NCBI GenBank assembly: GCA_024509875.1
Contig: JAMPIV010000584.1
Span: 186,001-250,000, forward strand
Origin: Oreohelix idahoensis
Lineage: Eukaryota > Mollusca > Gastropoda > Stylommatophora > Oreohelicidae
Reading direction: 5' to 3'
Length of the DNA stretch: 64,000 bases
Shown: piece by piece, positions 32,179 through 46,418 of the stretch
Layout: each line of letters starts with the position of its first letter
Numbering within the stretch: position 1 is the first letter of the stretch
Position numbers and translations under genes: made by a program
Notes under the pieces: generated by a model
Seen by the model: only the letters and a program-made list of their open reading frames with translations
What the model was told of the DNA's origin: nothing
The model's database searches: none

Positions 32179-35153
32179 TGTGATAAACGAGCGCAAAGGC
32201 CTTATTGCTCCATCTTTTCCTACATTCTTCATACTGTATTTTCTCCGACTTTTGCTCTCTCATCTCATATTTGCGATCCACATTTGCTATTTCATTGTTG
32301 TGATTACTCGCGACCGGTATCTAGAGAACCACATTTGTTCTTTCATCGGGGGAAATAAAGTCCTTTGATTGAGTCCACATGCCTGACATTATCATTTTAA
32401 GCCCACATTGTATCGTGATAAATCTGGTAAAAACACATATGGTCATCCTAATCAAACTGTAATTTCTGTGACACCACATTGGTCGCCCAGATTGGCCAGG
32501 GGAAAACGTGGCCGCGGTTCAGACAAGCGTGGGTTGACCACATTGGACGCCCAGCTTGGGCAGGGTGACTTTCCAGAAATATATGCCATACCTGTCTAGC
32601 ATAATCTACTAGAGTGAGGCATGGTGAAACCCCAGGTTTTTTTTAACCTTTGTGAGGAAGAGATCAAACCCAAAAACGCATAGCCTAATACACAAGTCAA
32701 ATTCAGAGTGGATGATAAAATTCAGCCATTCCGTGATTAATTGTCCTGTTCTTAAAGGATTTTTTTGCGAATGCAAAAAAAGAAGGTTAGTAGATCTTAT
32801 ACTTATTAATACCTTTTTCTTCTAAAACTTTTTTTATTTTAATTGAACACAGCTAAAATGTGCGGAAGATAAATTTCAAATAAGGTTCTTCTTGGCATAA
32901 CTGATTAATAAAATCAGAAGATTTTCATAGAAGATGATAGGATGATAGAAGGTAATTAATAGTTCATATTTCACCTTTATCATCATCACAGTCTCCCATA
33001 TGCACACACTCTCATGCACAAGATATTTAACATCATTAGAATTGAACTCAGAGAGAGGGAGATGAATAATGAGCAGTAGTTTAAATGAAAGTCAACCAGT
33101 GATGTTAAATGTGAAAAACTTACGAAGACTTTTGTGTGTCTTCAGTTCATCAGAAGTCTGAGTCTACACGCAACGTGATTTCCACATCTAACCCCAAAAT
33201 AAGGTTAAACAAAAACGGACATCAGAGGCTAGCTACACCCACGTTTTTCCTGAGCCATAGGACATCTTTCATCCTCAATTTAAAAGGACCATATTGGCCT
33301 CACCCATGATTGGTTGGTCATAAGGTGGACGACCGTAAACAAGAAACGCAGCATTTTTGGTCAAAATATAATACTACTGCTAGCTTGTTCTGGGAAGGAG
33401 TCCAGTTTTTTTTTACTTGTGATCACAGAGATCAATCCCAAAAACGCCTAGCCTAATACAAGTTTTAATACAGAGTGGATGATAAAGTTCTGTGATTAAT
33501 GAGTTCTTAAATCATTTTGCTTGAAGGGTAAAAGAGGAAAAGTTAGTAGATCTTATACTTATTAATACATTTTCTTATTTTTGTTTATTTTAACCTCACA
33601 GCTAAAATGTGCGAAAGATAAAGTTTCAAATAATTCTTGGCATAACTGATTAATAAAATCAGAAGATTTTCCTAGAAGATGATAGGATGATAGGAGGTAA
33701 TTAATAGTTCATATTTCACCTTTATCATCATCACAGTCTCCCATGCGCACACACTCTCATGCACAAGATATTTAACATCATTAGAATTGAACTCAGAGAG
33801 AGAGAATGAATAATGAGCAATAAGACCTTTTAAATGCAAGTCAACCAGTGATGTTAAATGCAAAAAAACTTAACGAAGACTTTTTTGTGTGTCTTCAGTT
33901 CATCAGAAGTCTGATTACACGTCGCAACGTGTCTGAAGTCTAACCAGAAATAATTTTCAAAAACGGTTTGGCTAGCAGAATTCGCCATAGGACGTCTTTC
34001 ATTCCTCAATTAAAAAGGAATATTGTCTCACCCACAAGTCATAAGGTGACGCAGCATTTTTCGTCACCATATACTGCTTGCTCACAAGTTCAATACATCG
34101 TTATCACAAGTTCAATACAGAGTCATCATAAACAATCTAATCACTCGAAAGATCGTTATCTGAAGTCAAGTCAAGCAAAAAGAGCTCAAAAGAGGAACTT
34201 CGCAATCTTTTTATACCACGTGCAACACACTCTTAAGCGCATTTTATGAAGCAGACTCGAAAGTATATGAATCACGACTACATACGCAAGATTATGAGTC
34301 TACATATCACTAACATTTTGTGAAGATATCCAGTCTGACCAGTACCCTCGGGGATTAGACAACAGACCTTTTGTTCATATGACAGCTATTACCTGTTGAT
34401 CAACACTACAGAGATATATTCAAACAGTGAAGGAATATACATACATACCTCTTCAGCGTTCTCCATACGACAAAAGTATTCATCAGAACGTCCTCGACTT
34501 AGAGATACCCCATTCGACATACCGTATAAAACAACTTGGGACATTTTATGCATACATGTGAATCCTCATATCTAGGAGAAGCATTTAGAGACACATGGAC
34601 TGTGTAGAGTACTCACCATTTTGGTAACACGTATCATATCACATCATCATTTCACTCTACACCAGTTCATCCTTAATTAACTATTACTTAATTAACTGTA
34701 ATTTTATTATCTCATCTGTGTGTTTTGTGTGAATCGTCTTTCACCATCATCACGTTCTAACCATTACTAACCCTATATGTGTGGATATTTCATTAATAAA
34801 CCCAACGATCAGTTGATCATTATCAAGAGTTTGTTAATGTATCACTCGTGCTGTCGGTGTTACATATTCACCTATAGGAACCTTTCTCTACTCAGATGAG
34901 GTTGGGGGCTTTTTCTTTACGGGATCTAAGGGCAGAAGCTAAGGTCGTGGGGAAACAGAACTCTTTCCATAATTTATTAGAAAACACTGTCTAGTGGAAA
35001 GCATTCGCATTCCTGTCTTCTTGTCCCTATCTCGAATAGGTCTTTTTTTCTTTCTTAACGAGCCAATTTCTAGAGACCTTATATCTAATATCTCATAGAC
35101 TATTCCTGGCAAAAACTACTGTCGTAGTTGCCCCAGTGACTCACCACACGACA
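32179..35153 (+). repeat. 3' LTR of element B, enlarged by an internal duplication
   Basis: 2,975 bp, 786 bp longer than the 5' LTR. The extra length comes from a tandem duplication of the middle: the block beginning CCAG..TTTTT..AGAGATCAA..CCCAAAAACGC occurs near 32620 and again near 33390, each followed by the same several hundred bases (AGAAGATTTTC..., CACAGTCTCCCAT..., ACGCAACGTG...). The first copy carries many small insertions relative to the 5' LTR; the second is closer to it. From about 34050 to the end it tracks the 5' LTR closely. Confidence 0.85.
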
Positions 35154-35158
35154 ATCAC

Positions 35159-37511
35159 TACAGTGACACATGAGTCATTGGGTCTTTTTGTGTTGGGACA
35201 TGTGTCTTGACCAGGGCCGGGGGTTTAGGGCGTGTTCCAATGCAACCTCATGTGAGGAAAAAATAATGCGACCTCATGCGAGGAAAAAAAATTATATTTG
35301 GACGTGCGCCCTAATATAACCGACTAGGTTGAACGGGACGCGCTTCGCCAAAACGAGACAAAACTTTATTTTTTTTTTTTAAATCTTAAGGGCCATAACA
35401 CGCAGCTGGCGAGTCCTTTTTAGGGCTTTATGCTAGCAGATAGATAATGTTAGTCCTTTTAAGGACTTTAGTATCTATCAACGCTGATCGAGTTAGCAGT
35501 CAACAGAGTTAACTTTTTTTTGGATTGTAAATGCGCTCTGATATAACCAGATAGGTTGAAAGGAACGCGCCTCGCCAGAAGAAGGCAAAAACCGAACCAA
35601 AATAAAAATCTTAAGAGGCATAACTTAAAGATTAGCCTCCCTTTGTCCCAAAATACAACCGCTCACAATCTTATCTCCCATAATATAAGTTTTGCAGTTA
35701 TTCCCTGATCTTACTTGAAACGTGCTGCGCCTTTAATCTTGACCAGAGACACGACAACCCCAGTGACCTATCTGCACAGAACCCAAAAATCCAGCGGCAG
35801 CAGAAACTACTATTTGCAGCTAAGTCAAACCTAAAAGCTGCAAAGTGACTTCTTACATAAAACCATCATTACATCACAACAGTGATGATAATTTTTTTCT
35901 GATAAATCATTATTCATTCTTTTAAAACCTTGTTAACCTAAGTGATTATTAAATCTGTTATTTGTAAATATACAAATTTAACGTCGATTTAATCATTTTG
36001 AATGTTCTTCATGTTTGTCAGAGTCAATTTACTAAATACACTCTAAACAGAGCTATACCATAATAATAATAATTCCACTGAGTAAATCAGGGTGGGGGCT
36101 TGAATGAGCTGAAATTAATAACTGCTTAATTCTTCATAAAAGGCGGCGGATCAGATATAAGTTAACAATTGCCCTGCCAATGCAGCATTGTTCTTGACTG
36201 GTGAAATATCTTATGAAACTCCCTTGAGATAGAAACGTCATTATCCTTCTATCTATAACTCTGCCAAGAGTAATTTGGTGCGAAGGTAGACACCTTTGAA
36301 GACACATATTAGATACTCTTAAGTTTTGGCCACTGTTGGACCACTACTGCAGAGCTAATGGGAGGCAAATCCGTGACAGCATCCAAGAAAGGGTTTGGTT
36401 TGTTTGGATTTAAGGACCATCTTCATTGCAAAGAACAACTCCATCAGTGATCCAATCTCTTCCCTTAGATCACACAAGGAGGATGTCAGCACAGTGCACG
36501 AGTTCCTTAGCACCAGCGTGGATCCTAATATGTGTATACAGGAATCACATATTCTATTAATATTTTGGTGGTGGGTAGTTTCCTAATTTTTTAATTTTGC
36601 CAGGCAGCGGCCGTATGGCCTACTCTTTATGATTTTCAACTGCCGATGGATTTTTAACGTGCGCAACTTGCACACTGGACCTCCTATTTTTTTGCACATT
36701 CGAGAAGGCTAGGCATCCGATCTCACCACACACGAGGTCAGGGGAGAGGGGGGGAGTATGACATCATCAGGAACCACTGATTCTGAAAAAAAAAAATTCT
36801 ATAAATGATATTACCTGTACTGTGAGTGCACCTGGTACCTTTAGAATTAGAGATGGACCCCATGCCTCTTAGCCACTCTGACCCAGTACAAGAAAGGGAA
36901 AGAGAGGAGATGGAAAGACCTTGAACGGATGTCACATAATAAGAAAGCTTGGCATGATTTTGTTGTAGGCTGGTACTCCTGCGGAAGCTGAAAGGTAATG
37001 AGTGGAATATGGACAGACTGAAATCATACACTTAGGCTTGGCATTCATACAATAAACGCTCAGCCACCATAAGTCTAATACAAACACTTACCCGTAACTA
37101 TAATGTAGAAAGTAGCCAGCTATTAGCATATCATCTCGTTAAAAGTTACTAAAACAATGTGCCAAGTAGTTCTGCTACCAGATGTTCCAGTTGCGTGATT
37201 CATATAGTTGCAGGATACCAAGGCTTTTGTTCACTTCATGCCTACCCCCCAATACAGTTTTCTGATCTTACTACAAATTAAAAACAGAATTACAGAATGA
37301 ATGAAGAACACGAAAGGAGGGGAGGGGGGGGGGGGGGGTTAATATGACACTGTCACCAAATATAGCAAGTAAGAAAGCAAAAGTACATTAAACAATTCAT
37401 TAAATAGAGACCAGCAGTAATCACATCGTCAACAGCCACGTGGCGAATTGTTATTACAACTGTGGCGAAAAGTTATTGCAACGGTGGCGAATTTTCCAAC
37501 AATTTTAGTAG
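35159..37511 (+). other. Spacer with pieces of a dispersed motif
   Basis: No gene was recognised. 35159-35210 resumes the degenerate repeat interrupted by element B. Pieces of the dispersed GGACATGCGCCCTAATATAACC motif occur at about 35290-35360 and 35527-35590. The remainder is unrecognised, ending with a G-rich run near 37318-37339. Confidence 0.5.
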
Positions 37512-39320
37512 CTGTCGTAAATTTTGATAGATAGGTCTGAGATATTTATGGTCCCGTCCGAGCAGAGGTGATAGTGGTAACTATGTGAGAGTAAGGTGTA
37601 AGAAATAGTTTTCTTTTTCACGAGGTGATAGTGTAAGTGAAGAACAGTCTCTGGATTGAGTAATTGCTCTAATCCAGCCTATCTTTACGACTATATTTAA
37701 ATTTGACGCACTTTCTCTCCTGGTACAAAATACAAGTTGCACTACACTCACGTACACACAATTTTGTGACGACTACGCACAAACGTGAAAACAAACTGTG
37801 GATAACACATATATGGGCAGGGGTTGACCAACACGATAACTAAAGGTTTATAAAGTTTATTATCACTAGAAAAATCACAACATCAAGCATTTACATCAAT
37901 AAAGTATAGTTGACAGACAAGATGAAAATTATCTCAATAGGCCCTCCCCTCTTGTAAAGGAAAACAAAGAAGATCCTAACAGAGGTAAGTAACCCAAAAG
38001 ATCAATTTTAACTATGAGGTATGAAATAGTCAGTATGGGAAAAGAACAGGTTCCTAATTTAATCTATCCCATGACTACTCAGATTAGTGAGGACAAAAAC
38101 AAAGAAGAAGATAAGTATACTGATGGTCACAAAAGAAAATAAGTTTCTCTCTTTCCGTTCATTCACTTCACACATACAGTGGCCACTTTCATATTCGCTT
38201 ACCCAATCGTTGTCGCAGGCATTCCATGGAATTAAACTCTAACAGGTACTTAGACTATTCAGAGTCATATTCTTTGCCAATTTCAGCCCCAGACTATCCA
38301 GTTTGCTGACTGCTATTTTCCGGTAGTCGCTGAAATTTATGCGTTAATTATTTTCCTGGATATTTCCCTTATCACTGCCTTTAGTTGGTTGGGGTAAGTC
38401 CTTTAGGTGGTGGTCACCGTCATAGGAATTAATATTATATATATTGTTCCGGTGTTGTCTAGCCGCTAGTGGCTGAGACACTCTGTGACGTGATGAAAAA
38501 TTAAAGAATGATATTCATCGGCTGTTCTCTGAGGGGATGGCCGAGTATGACCAGTTAGTTCTCTTGAGGGTAATCCCGTGGAAAAAACTTACTGTCATAT
38601 GTTAGAAAAATAGTGATATAAATTCTGCCACAGCAGGCTGTTGATATTTATATAGAAAAATGTATGGTATTGCTCTGTTCCAGTTATAATTAACAAATTA
38701 TTGTTAGTGTTCTTGTTTTTGACCACTCTCATGGATGGAGACGGTGGACTGCACAGGGTCACAACACGAAGATTCAACAACAACAATCTCTGCATGTTTT
38801 AAGAACATAAGACCGTAAGACCATAAGATCGCAGGGTTATGACCAGCCGCAACACAGGAAAAAATCAATTATCTCCACGTATTTACGTAATCCAATTGTA
38901 ATATGGCTCTATAATATCGAGCTAGATATTTTCAGAAATTTTCTGCAGCGACTGATATCTGAGTTTGGGGAGACGAGGTATATATCCATAAATGCTTTTC
39001 TTTCCCTCCTTAGTGCGAAAATTCGCACCTACGGCCATGTAAGGGCAAATCTACTGTTCGATTCCCGAATTAAATATTTTCTGCGCACCTTTGCCGACAA
39101 CATAGACGTTTGCTAGCGAGCAGACGTCTTTTGATCCCGTCTCTCTCTCTGTAGCTAATTGCATCCCATGGGAACACGAACAAACGGATGTGGTCGGTAA
39201 ATGTGGTTATCGCCCCTTTTTGCATTCGCTTAATTCCCCCTGTCAAATGTAACCAATCAAAGGTACGTCTTCTGTCTTATCGCCCTTGATTCTACAATTA
39301 ACGACCCGTTCTCTTCCTAC
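37512..39320 (+). repeat. Dispersed repeat D, copy 1 (foldback-free)
   Basis: About 1.8 kb that matches 46100-49640 in scattered blocks: the start (TGTCGTAAATTT, then GGTCCCGTC), the middle (GACGCACAAACGTGAAAAC-like, TGACCAACAC, CTCTCTTTCC) and the end (TCTACAA..TTAA.CGACCCGT). It is non-coding and divergent. The two copies show where the foldback element at 46851-47997 is absent. The class of repeat is unknown. Confidence 0.5.
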
Positions 39321-42190
39321 CCGCGTTCATTGTCTGATCTGTCACTATTCAACGATTGCCCAATCGCTCGCGTGATAATTCAGTTAACGGCTCTAGTTTC
39401 ATCGCACTTCAGGCAAACGCACTTGGCCGTCCCCTTTTGAAGGAAAGACAGTTAGAGATCTGAATAGCTGTTTTGATAGCGCGTGAAAGTAGACAGGTAG
39501 GAGTGGCTAAACTATAAATAAGACAGCTAGCGAAAGGGCATGGCTTTTGCGCAATAGCCCGTGTATGCTAATGAGGGAAGCAAAGGTGGGAACCCACGTT
39601 GGACGAGTTGATTGAAAAAGAATGAGGGGGTGACGGTGGGAATAAAGCGACTGATCAAAGTGGTCGATTCTCATAACCTGTCCCATTAGCAAACGATGCT
39701 TTAACATGCAAGTTTTTATTTTTACAATTGGCAGTGTAACAAAATAATTTTTTTTAAAATCTCAGAAGAAATGTTTTATTAAGTTAGAAATCCGCAAACT
39801 GGTCTGTAAGATTTCGTCAGATGATCGCAGACATTACCTGTCACTGTTGTCATCATTGAAAGGGAAGGAATATTTTGGCGAATTTGGACGCCACGAACAG
39901 ATGCTTTGCAAGACTTGATGAATCTGGTAGGCAATATTTTGAATGAGTTCGTAGTGAAAGTAGTATAATTCATTAACAGTTTGTCACACCTTCAAAGAGT
40001 TGAGGACTGTGCTGCTGTTTTTTCAAAGTTCTTCTTGACTTTGCCGGCGTGCGATGATTGAGTAGGGGAGCGTTCTGGAGTGATTTATTTCACTACCTCC
40101 CGGGATCAGAACTTTCCTAATGCGAACGAAAGATTTAAAAACTCTCCGAAATTCAGAATGATGCACAGCAATGCGACCTGCATTTTAAAGCCATGATATA
40201 CTTATTTTAGTGAACTGAATGCAAAGCTTCAATGTGACGAAAAACTGATTTGAGATCAATCCTAAACGATACGAGAATTTTTAGTTCAAACCTAGCCTTC
40301 TTTGGCGCAAATACCGATACAAAAACAAACAAACAAAAAACCCCACCCATTTTGCCAAATTTACAAGCTTTGATTTCTAAGTTCAAAAGCTGCACCATTG
40401 TAGGGGACTGGTTGAATAACGTGAATCAGAATTTCGAACTGTATATATCAATTTCAGTGCCCCCAATTTGGCTTTTGAGTTACTGAAATTTCACTTGGAC
40501 TGAAGAAATGTTCACTTTCCGGTTCTTTTTTTTTTTTTTTAATGGTGTTGGGGATGAAGCGCGTTAGATGAGTCTTATTGACCTGGAAATTCATATTCAC
40601 AATCGGTCAGTTTCTAACATTAATGCCTAACTTTTGCGATTTCCTGGCAGCGTTTTCGTCAACGTGGCGCAGTAAATCAAAATTTTTATCACTAAGCTTT
40701 ATCAAGTCAACATACTGATACCGAATTCAGAAAATGCATTTGGAGACTGAACTAAAATGCATGCTGACTTCAGGGTATTTTCAACACTGTTTTGTTACTA
40801 GCTCAAGGAGACACAGTGACCCACTGTCAAATTTTGAATTTATTGTTAACCTTCGAAAACATTGTTTTTGAAAAGTCTGAAAAAGCTCGTGAATAGTCGA
40901 ATACTCATTGAATTTTCATTTTATTTAATTCATTCGTTATCCTATATCTTCATGGGCAGTACAGACCTTCAATGAATTTACGTGAAGTCCTACTGTCATG
41001 TGACATCTGTTCAAGATCTTTACCTGTCTTCTGTATGCCGTTCACATTTGTTGTCAGTTCCATTCTCCACGTGTTTGTCGGTCTCTTTCGACATCTTTTA
41101 CGTTGGGAATTCCAGAACAAGAACTATCTTTTAGAACTTTCTTGAACTTTCTAGAATGTGTGTCCCATCCATCGCCAGCGTCTTCTTCTCACTTCTTGTT
41201 CTACTGACACTTGTCTGGTTCTTGTACCACACTGGTATACCATTTGAATACTTCTGTTCTATAATGCAGAATAATGATTGAATATTCCTACCGCCATTAT
41301 TTTCCGTGTGTTAAAAGCAGTTAAAATAGAAGAATAATTCGAGCACACGTGGGTCATTAAAAAAAAATATGGCTGAAAATCTCTGATACCATCTGTTAAT
41401 AAATGACGCGTGGATATCGGCAACTTGGAATTGAGGTACCGCTTCTCAAGTTAAGTTGACCCACGTGGGGAAGCATGATACCGTATGGATGCGAGACGAG
41501 TAGGTTTGAAGGTAGTTCGGACCACACAGTGCATATCCACAGTATCACCGTTATCACCGACGGCTGCAATGGGATTCCTGTCTGTAAACGGCTGACGAGC
41601 GGAAAAACACAGGATACTTGGGACCGGGATATCTGTAAACGGAAATTCTCTACGCACATTGTATTCTGGGAAACACTGGCGTGTTATGCTACGTGACAAA
41701 CATCCTATTTACTTTATCAATGTAGTTGACATTCAGGAAACTGACTCTTTGGAGCTAGGACAAATGGGCCTTAAAAAAACCAAAAGTGGTGTTAAAGGAA
41801 GTCAGAGCGTCTGAAATCCGTAAAACAAATTATGATCTTGCTGGGGATTCAACACAGCACAATTTCAAAGTTTTCGGTCATTGCAGCCTATATATCCTGT
41901 ATATTAAATCTTGTGTTTCACATCTTCTCCCTCTCTCGCTCGCTCTCTCTCTCCGTCCCATTTTCTCTACATTTTCTTTGAACACTCTTCCCGTAGCAAA
42001 AACAAGACGCACAATTTTATTTTGTCAGAGGAAAACAACGAAATAAAAACATAACGGCGAAGTATTTATATTTACTTACAATGTTACAAAATTTGTGTTT
42101 TCACAGTTGATTCTCTCAACATCTAGTCATATTATTTAATACTAATAATTTGTCTTTCTCATATATTGTTTTAACGGGCTGATCACCCGA
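39321..42190 (+). other. Spacer, nothing recognised
   Basis: AT-rich DNA with short, unsupported reading frames on both strands. No RNA gene or mobile-element signature was seen. Confidence 0.5.
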
Positions 42191-42345
42191 TTGCCAGTCA
42201 CTTCGATTACGGAAACAACGGCAGATGGATTGATTTGCCGTTGCCCTAAAGACGCCAATAGGCGTGATGGGAAACAATGGCAAAGAAAATCTATCTGCTG
42301 TTGCCCTAAGACGCCACTAGGCGTAATGGCCACTGACTGCTTTGA
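42191..42345 (+). repeat. Two LINE-tail fragments side by side
   Basis: Two short stretches (about 42220-42270 and 42290-42335) each match, with a few changes, the end of the LINE coding region near 51405-51450 on the minus strand (TTGCCCTA..AGACGCCACTAGGCG). This suggests remnants of the same RTE-like family in the opposite orientation to the main copy. No open frame remains. Confidence 0.45.
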
Positions 42346-43344
42346 CGGTCGGTGGCTAAGGACGGAAGAAGAAGATATATTGTTTGGTCACGTGTTGTTC
42401 CCAGGGGTCTCTGATGAGACAAAGACAAAATAGGACAACCTCTCCCTCCAGCTGATACTCTTGACACTGTGTCATACTTTAATAGCATATCTGTCTCCGT
42501 GGCGACCATCGTAAGTTTGTTCTTATAATACTGGTACACAACTTTAGCTGCAAACTTCTGACTAAGTTTGTATGAAAATAGAAAATCACGCCACTTAAAA
42601 ACTTTTGTCAATGGAACTGGTCTCAATAACGCCATATCATTGCGGTGACAAACTAGTTTCAAGCAGTTCCTTTATGCTTGAAATGTGGCCAGGTACAGCA
42701 GCGGTGTTCAAATATTTTAGTGGACTGACCCTTTTTTACAGGTCTCGGAACTTCCCAGTCAATCGCCAAAAGTATGGCTTTTATTAACTGTTGGTTTAAA
42801 AACATACTACGCTGACAAAAGGTGTTATAGACTCTGTAGTGCTTGCGAATTAATTCACCATTCTTTTCCCACAATGTTGAAACCAAAAAAAAAAAAAAGG
42901 TGGGCTAAGGTATATGGGTCGCAAAACAAGTAATAAAAATAAATCATTTGTAGCCACTGGTAAGACAGAAATAGGACACTAGACATACAAAAAAGAAATA
43001 AAGATAGGCAATAGGCACCACGGAGCTTACGAAGGTACCTTGATGACCACGGAGCACCAAGGAGCTTCGATCTAAGTCCCATAGTAAGCTCAGCTGATAG
43101 TTCGTTTCAACACGTTCATTTTTCGTAGCGAGACGATGGCTTCATGTTGGTGGACCTAGACCGAATTTCTGGAGTGCCTATTACTTCCTGTCTTTTCTAT
43201 AGTCTCTATTGTCCTTATCTGTCTTTCCTACAAAATAAATTTCCTACACACATTTTTAAAACAGTACACTCGAAAAGCATAGCAGTATTTATATTCTGTT
43301 ACCTACCCTCCTACTTGTTTATTTGGGACCCAAAGACGCAGCAA
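42346..43344 (+). other. Spacer, nothing recognised
   Basis: No gene. It holds an A-run near 42886-42898 and an imperfect internal duplication (CACGGAGC...AAGG) near 43018-43065. Confidence 0.45.
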
Positions 43345-43645
43345 TAGAGAATGCAGTCAGCGACTCCTAGTTTGACTGCTTGCGTCAGGGTCAGCGAACC
43401 AGAGCTGACCAAGACCCTACTCCACCTCCACGTGGTGGTCCTGGAAACAGGCTGCATCACTGCAGTCTGGCTGAGAGAGTAGGGATCGAAGAGGGAAGGC
43501 AAACCCGGTCCCCAAAAATGCCGTGCTGAAATCGGATGTGTCGGCCGAAAGGCGCAGATATCTTAGCTCCGCTGTAAACAGACACAACGCAACCAACGTC
43601 CTTTTCAGGACGAACGAGGAAGAAGGAAGAAGAAAGACTTGTTTA
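43345..43645 (-). repeat. 300-bp dispersed repeat E, copy 1
   Basis: On the minus strand this matches 49985-50300 on the plus strand over roughly 300 bp (landmarks CTCGTTCGTCCTGAAAAGGA, GCGCCTTTCGGCCGA, ACTCTCTCAGCCAGACTGCA). It is preceded by TTC-rich sequence. The length suggests a SINE or MITE, but no A/B box or terminal inversion was identified. Confidence 0.7.
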
Positions 43646-44012
43646 TTTCTCACGAGAGCCTGAAACGTACCTTTGTGTATTATTTATTTACTGTTTACAG
43701 GTCTCGGGTTTCGCCGCCTTACTTGTTTATACAATACCAAACCTACTTTACTATTCTCATTCTTCTATCATTTACTAGACACCGTATTAAGGTCTTTGTC
43801 TTGTGTAATCTGGCCTAAACTGTTAAATAGGAAAACTGCCGCGTCGACCAGTGTAGGCGATCTTAATTTTCACAACTTCCTGAACGTTCATTCATTCCTG
43901 ACGCGCCATGCCGACGAGTGTTGGCGACCATATCTCTCAATATCCTACAGTTTATGGTATCTTGAATAAGTTGTGTCTCCAATTCGCCACGTGGTCTATT
44001 TGTCGAGGCCTG

Positions 44013-44081
<69 letters not shown>

Positions 44082-44744
44082 ACTATCGGTTGAAATCACC
44101 AGCTGTTACCAGACCTCTCATTTTCTCTCCTCATGATGTATCCAAAGAACTTTGCTGTGCCTTACCGTGTTGCTGTGGTACTATTATAACCAGCATGATC
44201 CAGCGATAGCACCATGTTAAAGTCTGAGTTTGGCTAAGCTTGTTGAAACAGCACATGTCTACCCTCTTCTCATGTCTGTAATTGTGTAAATGGCAACACT
44301 GACAATGCCACTGTGGATATATGTTGTTGTGTTTTTTTTTTTCGTTTTTTTTTTCTTGTTATGAACATTGCTTTTCTACTTCTTTATCTGTTGTTGTCTG
44401 TTTAATTATGTAGCAATACAAAGCTGGTTTTCATCACCCATTCAGCTCCATAGCTTTTTGAAATATATTTTTTACAACAGTCGCTCGGAGGGCCGTTGAA
44501 GAGACAAATAAAGAACATGCCCACTGCACACTCAAGCATGTCGTACAAGGCAACTAATATGAGATAGTTCACGGGCTGGCAACTTTATCATGTAAAACTA
44601 ATTGCAGGCTTTCTGCAAGGGGACGGACTGCAGTTGTGACTCCATGCTCCACAAGGAGCAACAAGGAACTGATGATGATGAACTAGGAACTTTCTCATCA
44701 GTTGAAACTACGTTTCTTGAGGGTGCAAAATATACTCCAGACCC
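43646..44744 (+). other. Spacer with CT microsatellite
   Basis: No gene was recognised. A CT/TC run of about 65 bp lies at 44013-44080, and a T-rich stretch near 44331-44356. Confidence 0.55.
44013..44080 (+). repeat. (TC)n microsatellite
   Basis: About 33 uninterrupted TC units. The SLSLSL and RERERE reading frames through it are artefacts of the repeat. Confidence 0.95.
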
Positions 44745-44835
44745 TAAGGGTCTTTTATATTTGGACATGCGCCCTAATATAACCGACTAGGTTGAACGGG
44801 ACGCGCCTCGCCAAAACGAGGCAAAAGTTTTACAT
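44745..44835 (+). repeat. Dispersed motif F with perfect hairpin
   Basis: The longest copy of a motif (TATTTGGACATGCGCCCTAA, then AACCGACTAGGTTGAACGGG) also seen near 24670, 24890, 35290 and 35527. It ends in a perfect six-base stem (GCCTCG, loop CCAAAA, CGAGGC) at 44805-44822. It might be the end of a transposable element, but the family is unknown. Confidence 0.6.
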
Positions 44836-45821
<986 letters not shown>

Positions 45822-46008
45822 CTTGGCGCCACTACAGTAGCTGTATCCCCTTGTAGGAAGCCTGCACCAGGAATTTTCACGTAGCTGCTGCTGGTGTGGT
45901 TTCTATGGCAATTTGATTACATGGTGAGGTTGCCAGCCTTATGCACAACTTCATATTAGTGGCCTTATACGACATGCTTGAATGAGCAGCAGCTCTGTTC
46001 TTTTTTTA

Positions 46009-46012
<4 letters not shown>

Positions 46013-46039
<27 letters not shown>

Positions 46040-46050
46040 CTATATATATT

Positions 46051-46096
<46 letters not shown>
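46013..46096 (+). repeat. (TA)n microsatellite 2
   Basis: TA repeat with small interruptions, abutting the start of repeat D copy 2. Confidence 0.95.
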
Positions 46097-46098
<2 letters not shown>

Positions 46099-46313
46099 TT
46101 GTCGTAAATTTCCGATAAGTGATTAAGAACAGTGTTAGGTCCCGTCTGAATAGAACTGACAGAGGTGATGACTCAGTGCGAGATAAGGTAAACAGATAGA
46201 TTTTCACTAGTGAGTTGGTGAAAAGGTAGAGTCTGTCCCTGGATTTAAGAAGCTACTCTAGTCCAGCCTGTCAGTTACGACTAAAATTAGTTGTTCAGAC
46301 ACTTCCCTTTCTA

Positions 46314-46418
<105 letters not shown>

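Larger units (their letters stand above)
25009..35158 (+). mobile_element. LTR retrotransposon B (Gmr1-like Ty3/gypsy) with target duplication ATCAC
   Basis: A complete element, 25014-35153, flanked by the 5-bp duplication ATCAC at 25009-25013 and 35154-35158. The LTRs begin TGTGATAAACG and end CACGACA. The 5' LTR is 2,189 bp and the 3' LTR 2,975 bp. The coding part runs gag, protease, integrase, RT, RNase H, the same unusual order as element A, but gag and pol appear to have been one frame. Gag-protease is broken by three one-base indels, while the integrase-RT-RNase H frame is intact. This family is distinct from A and close to C. Confidence 0.92.

Noticed and set aside
41396..41700. Overlapping open frames of 70-87 codons on both strands
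   Set aside because: No motif, no repeat partner and no codon pattern; chance frames in a locally GC-richer patch.
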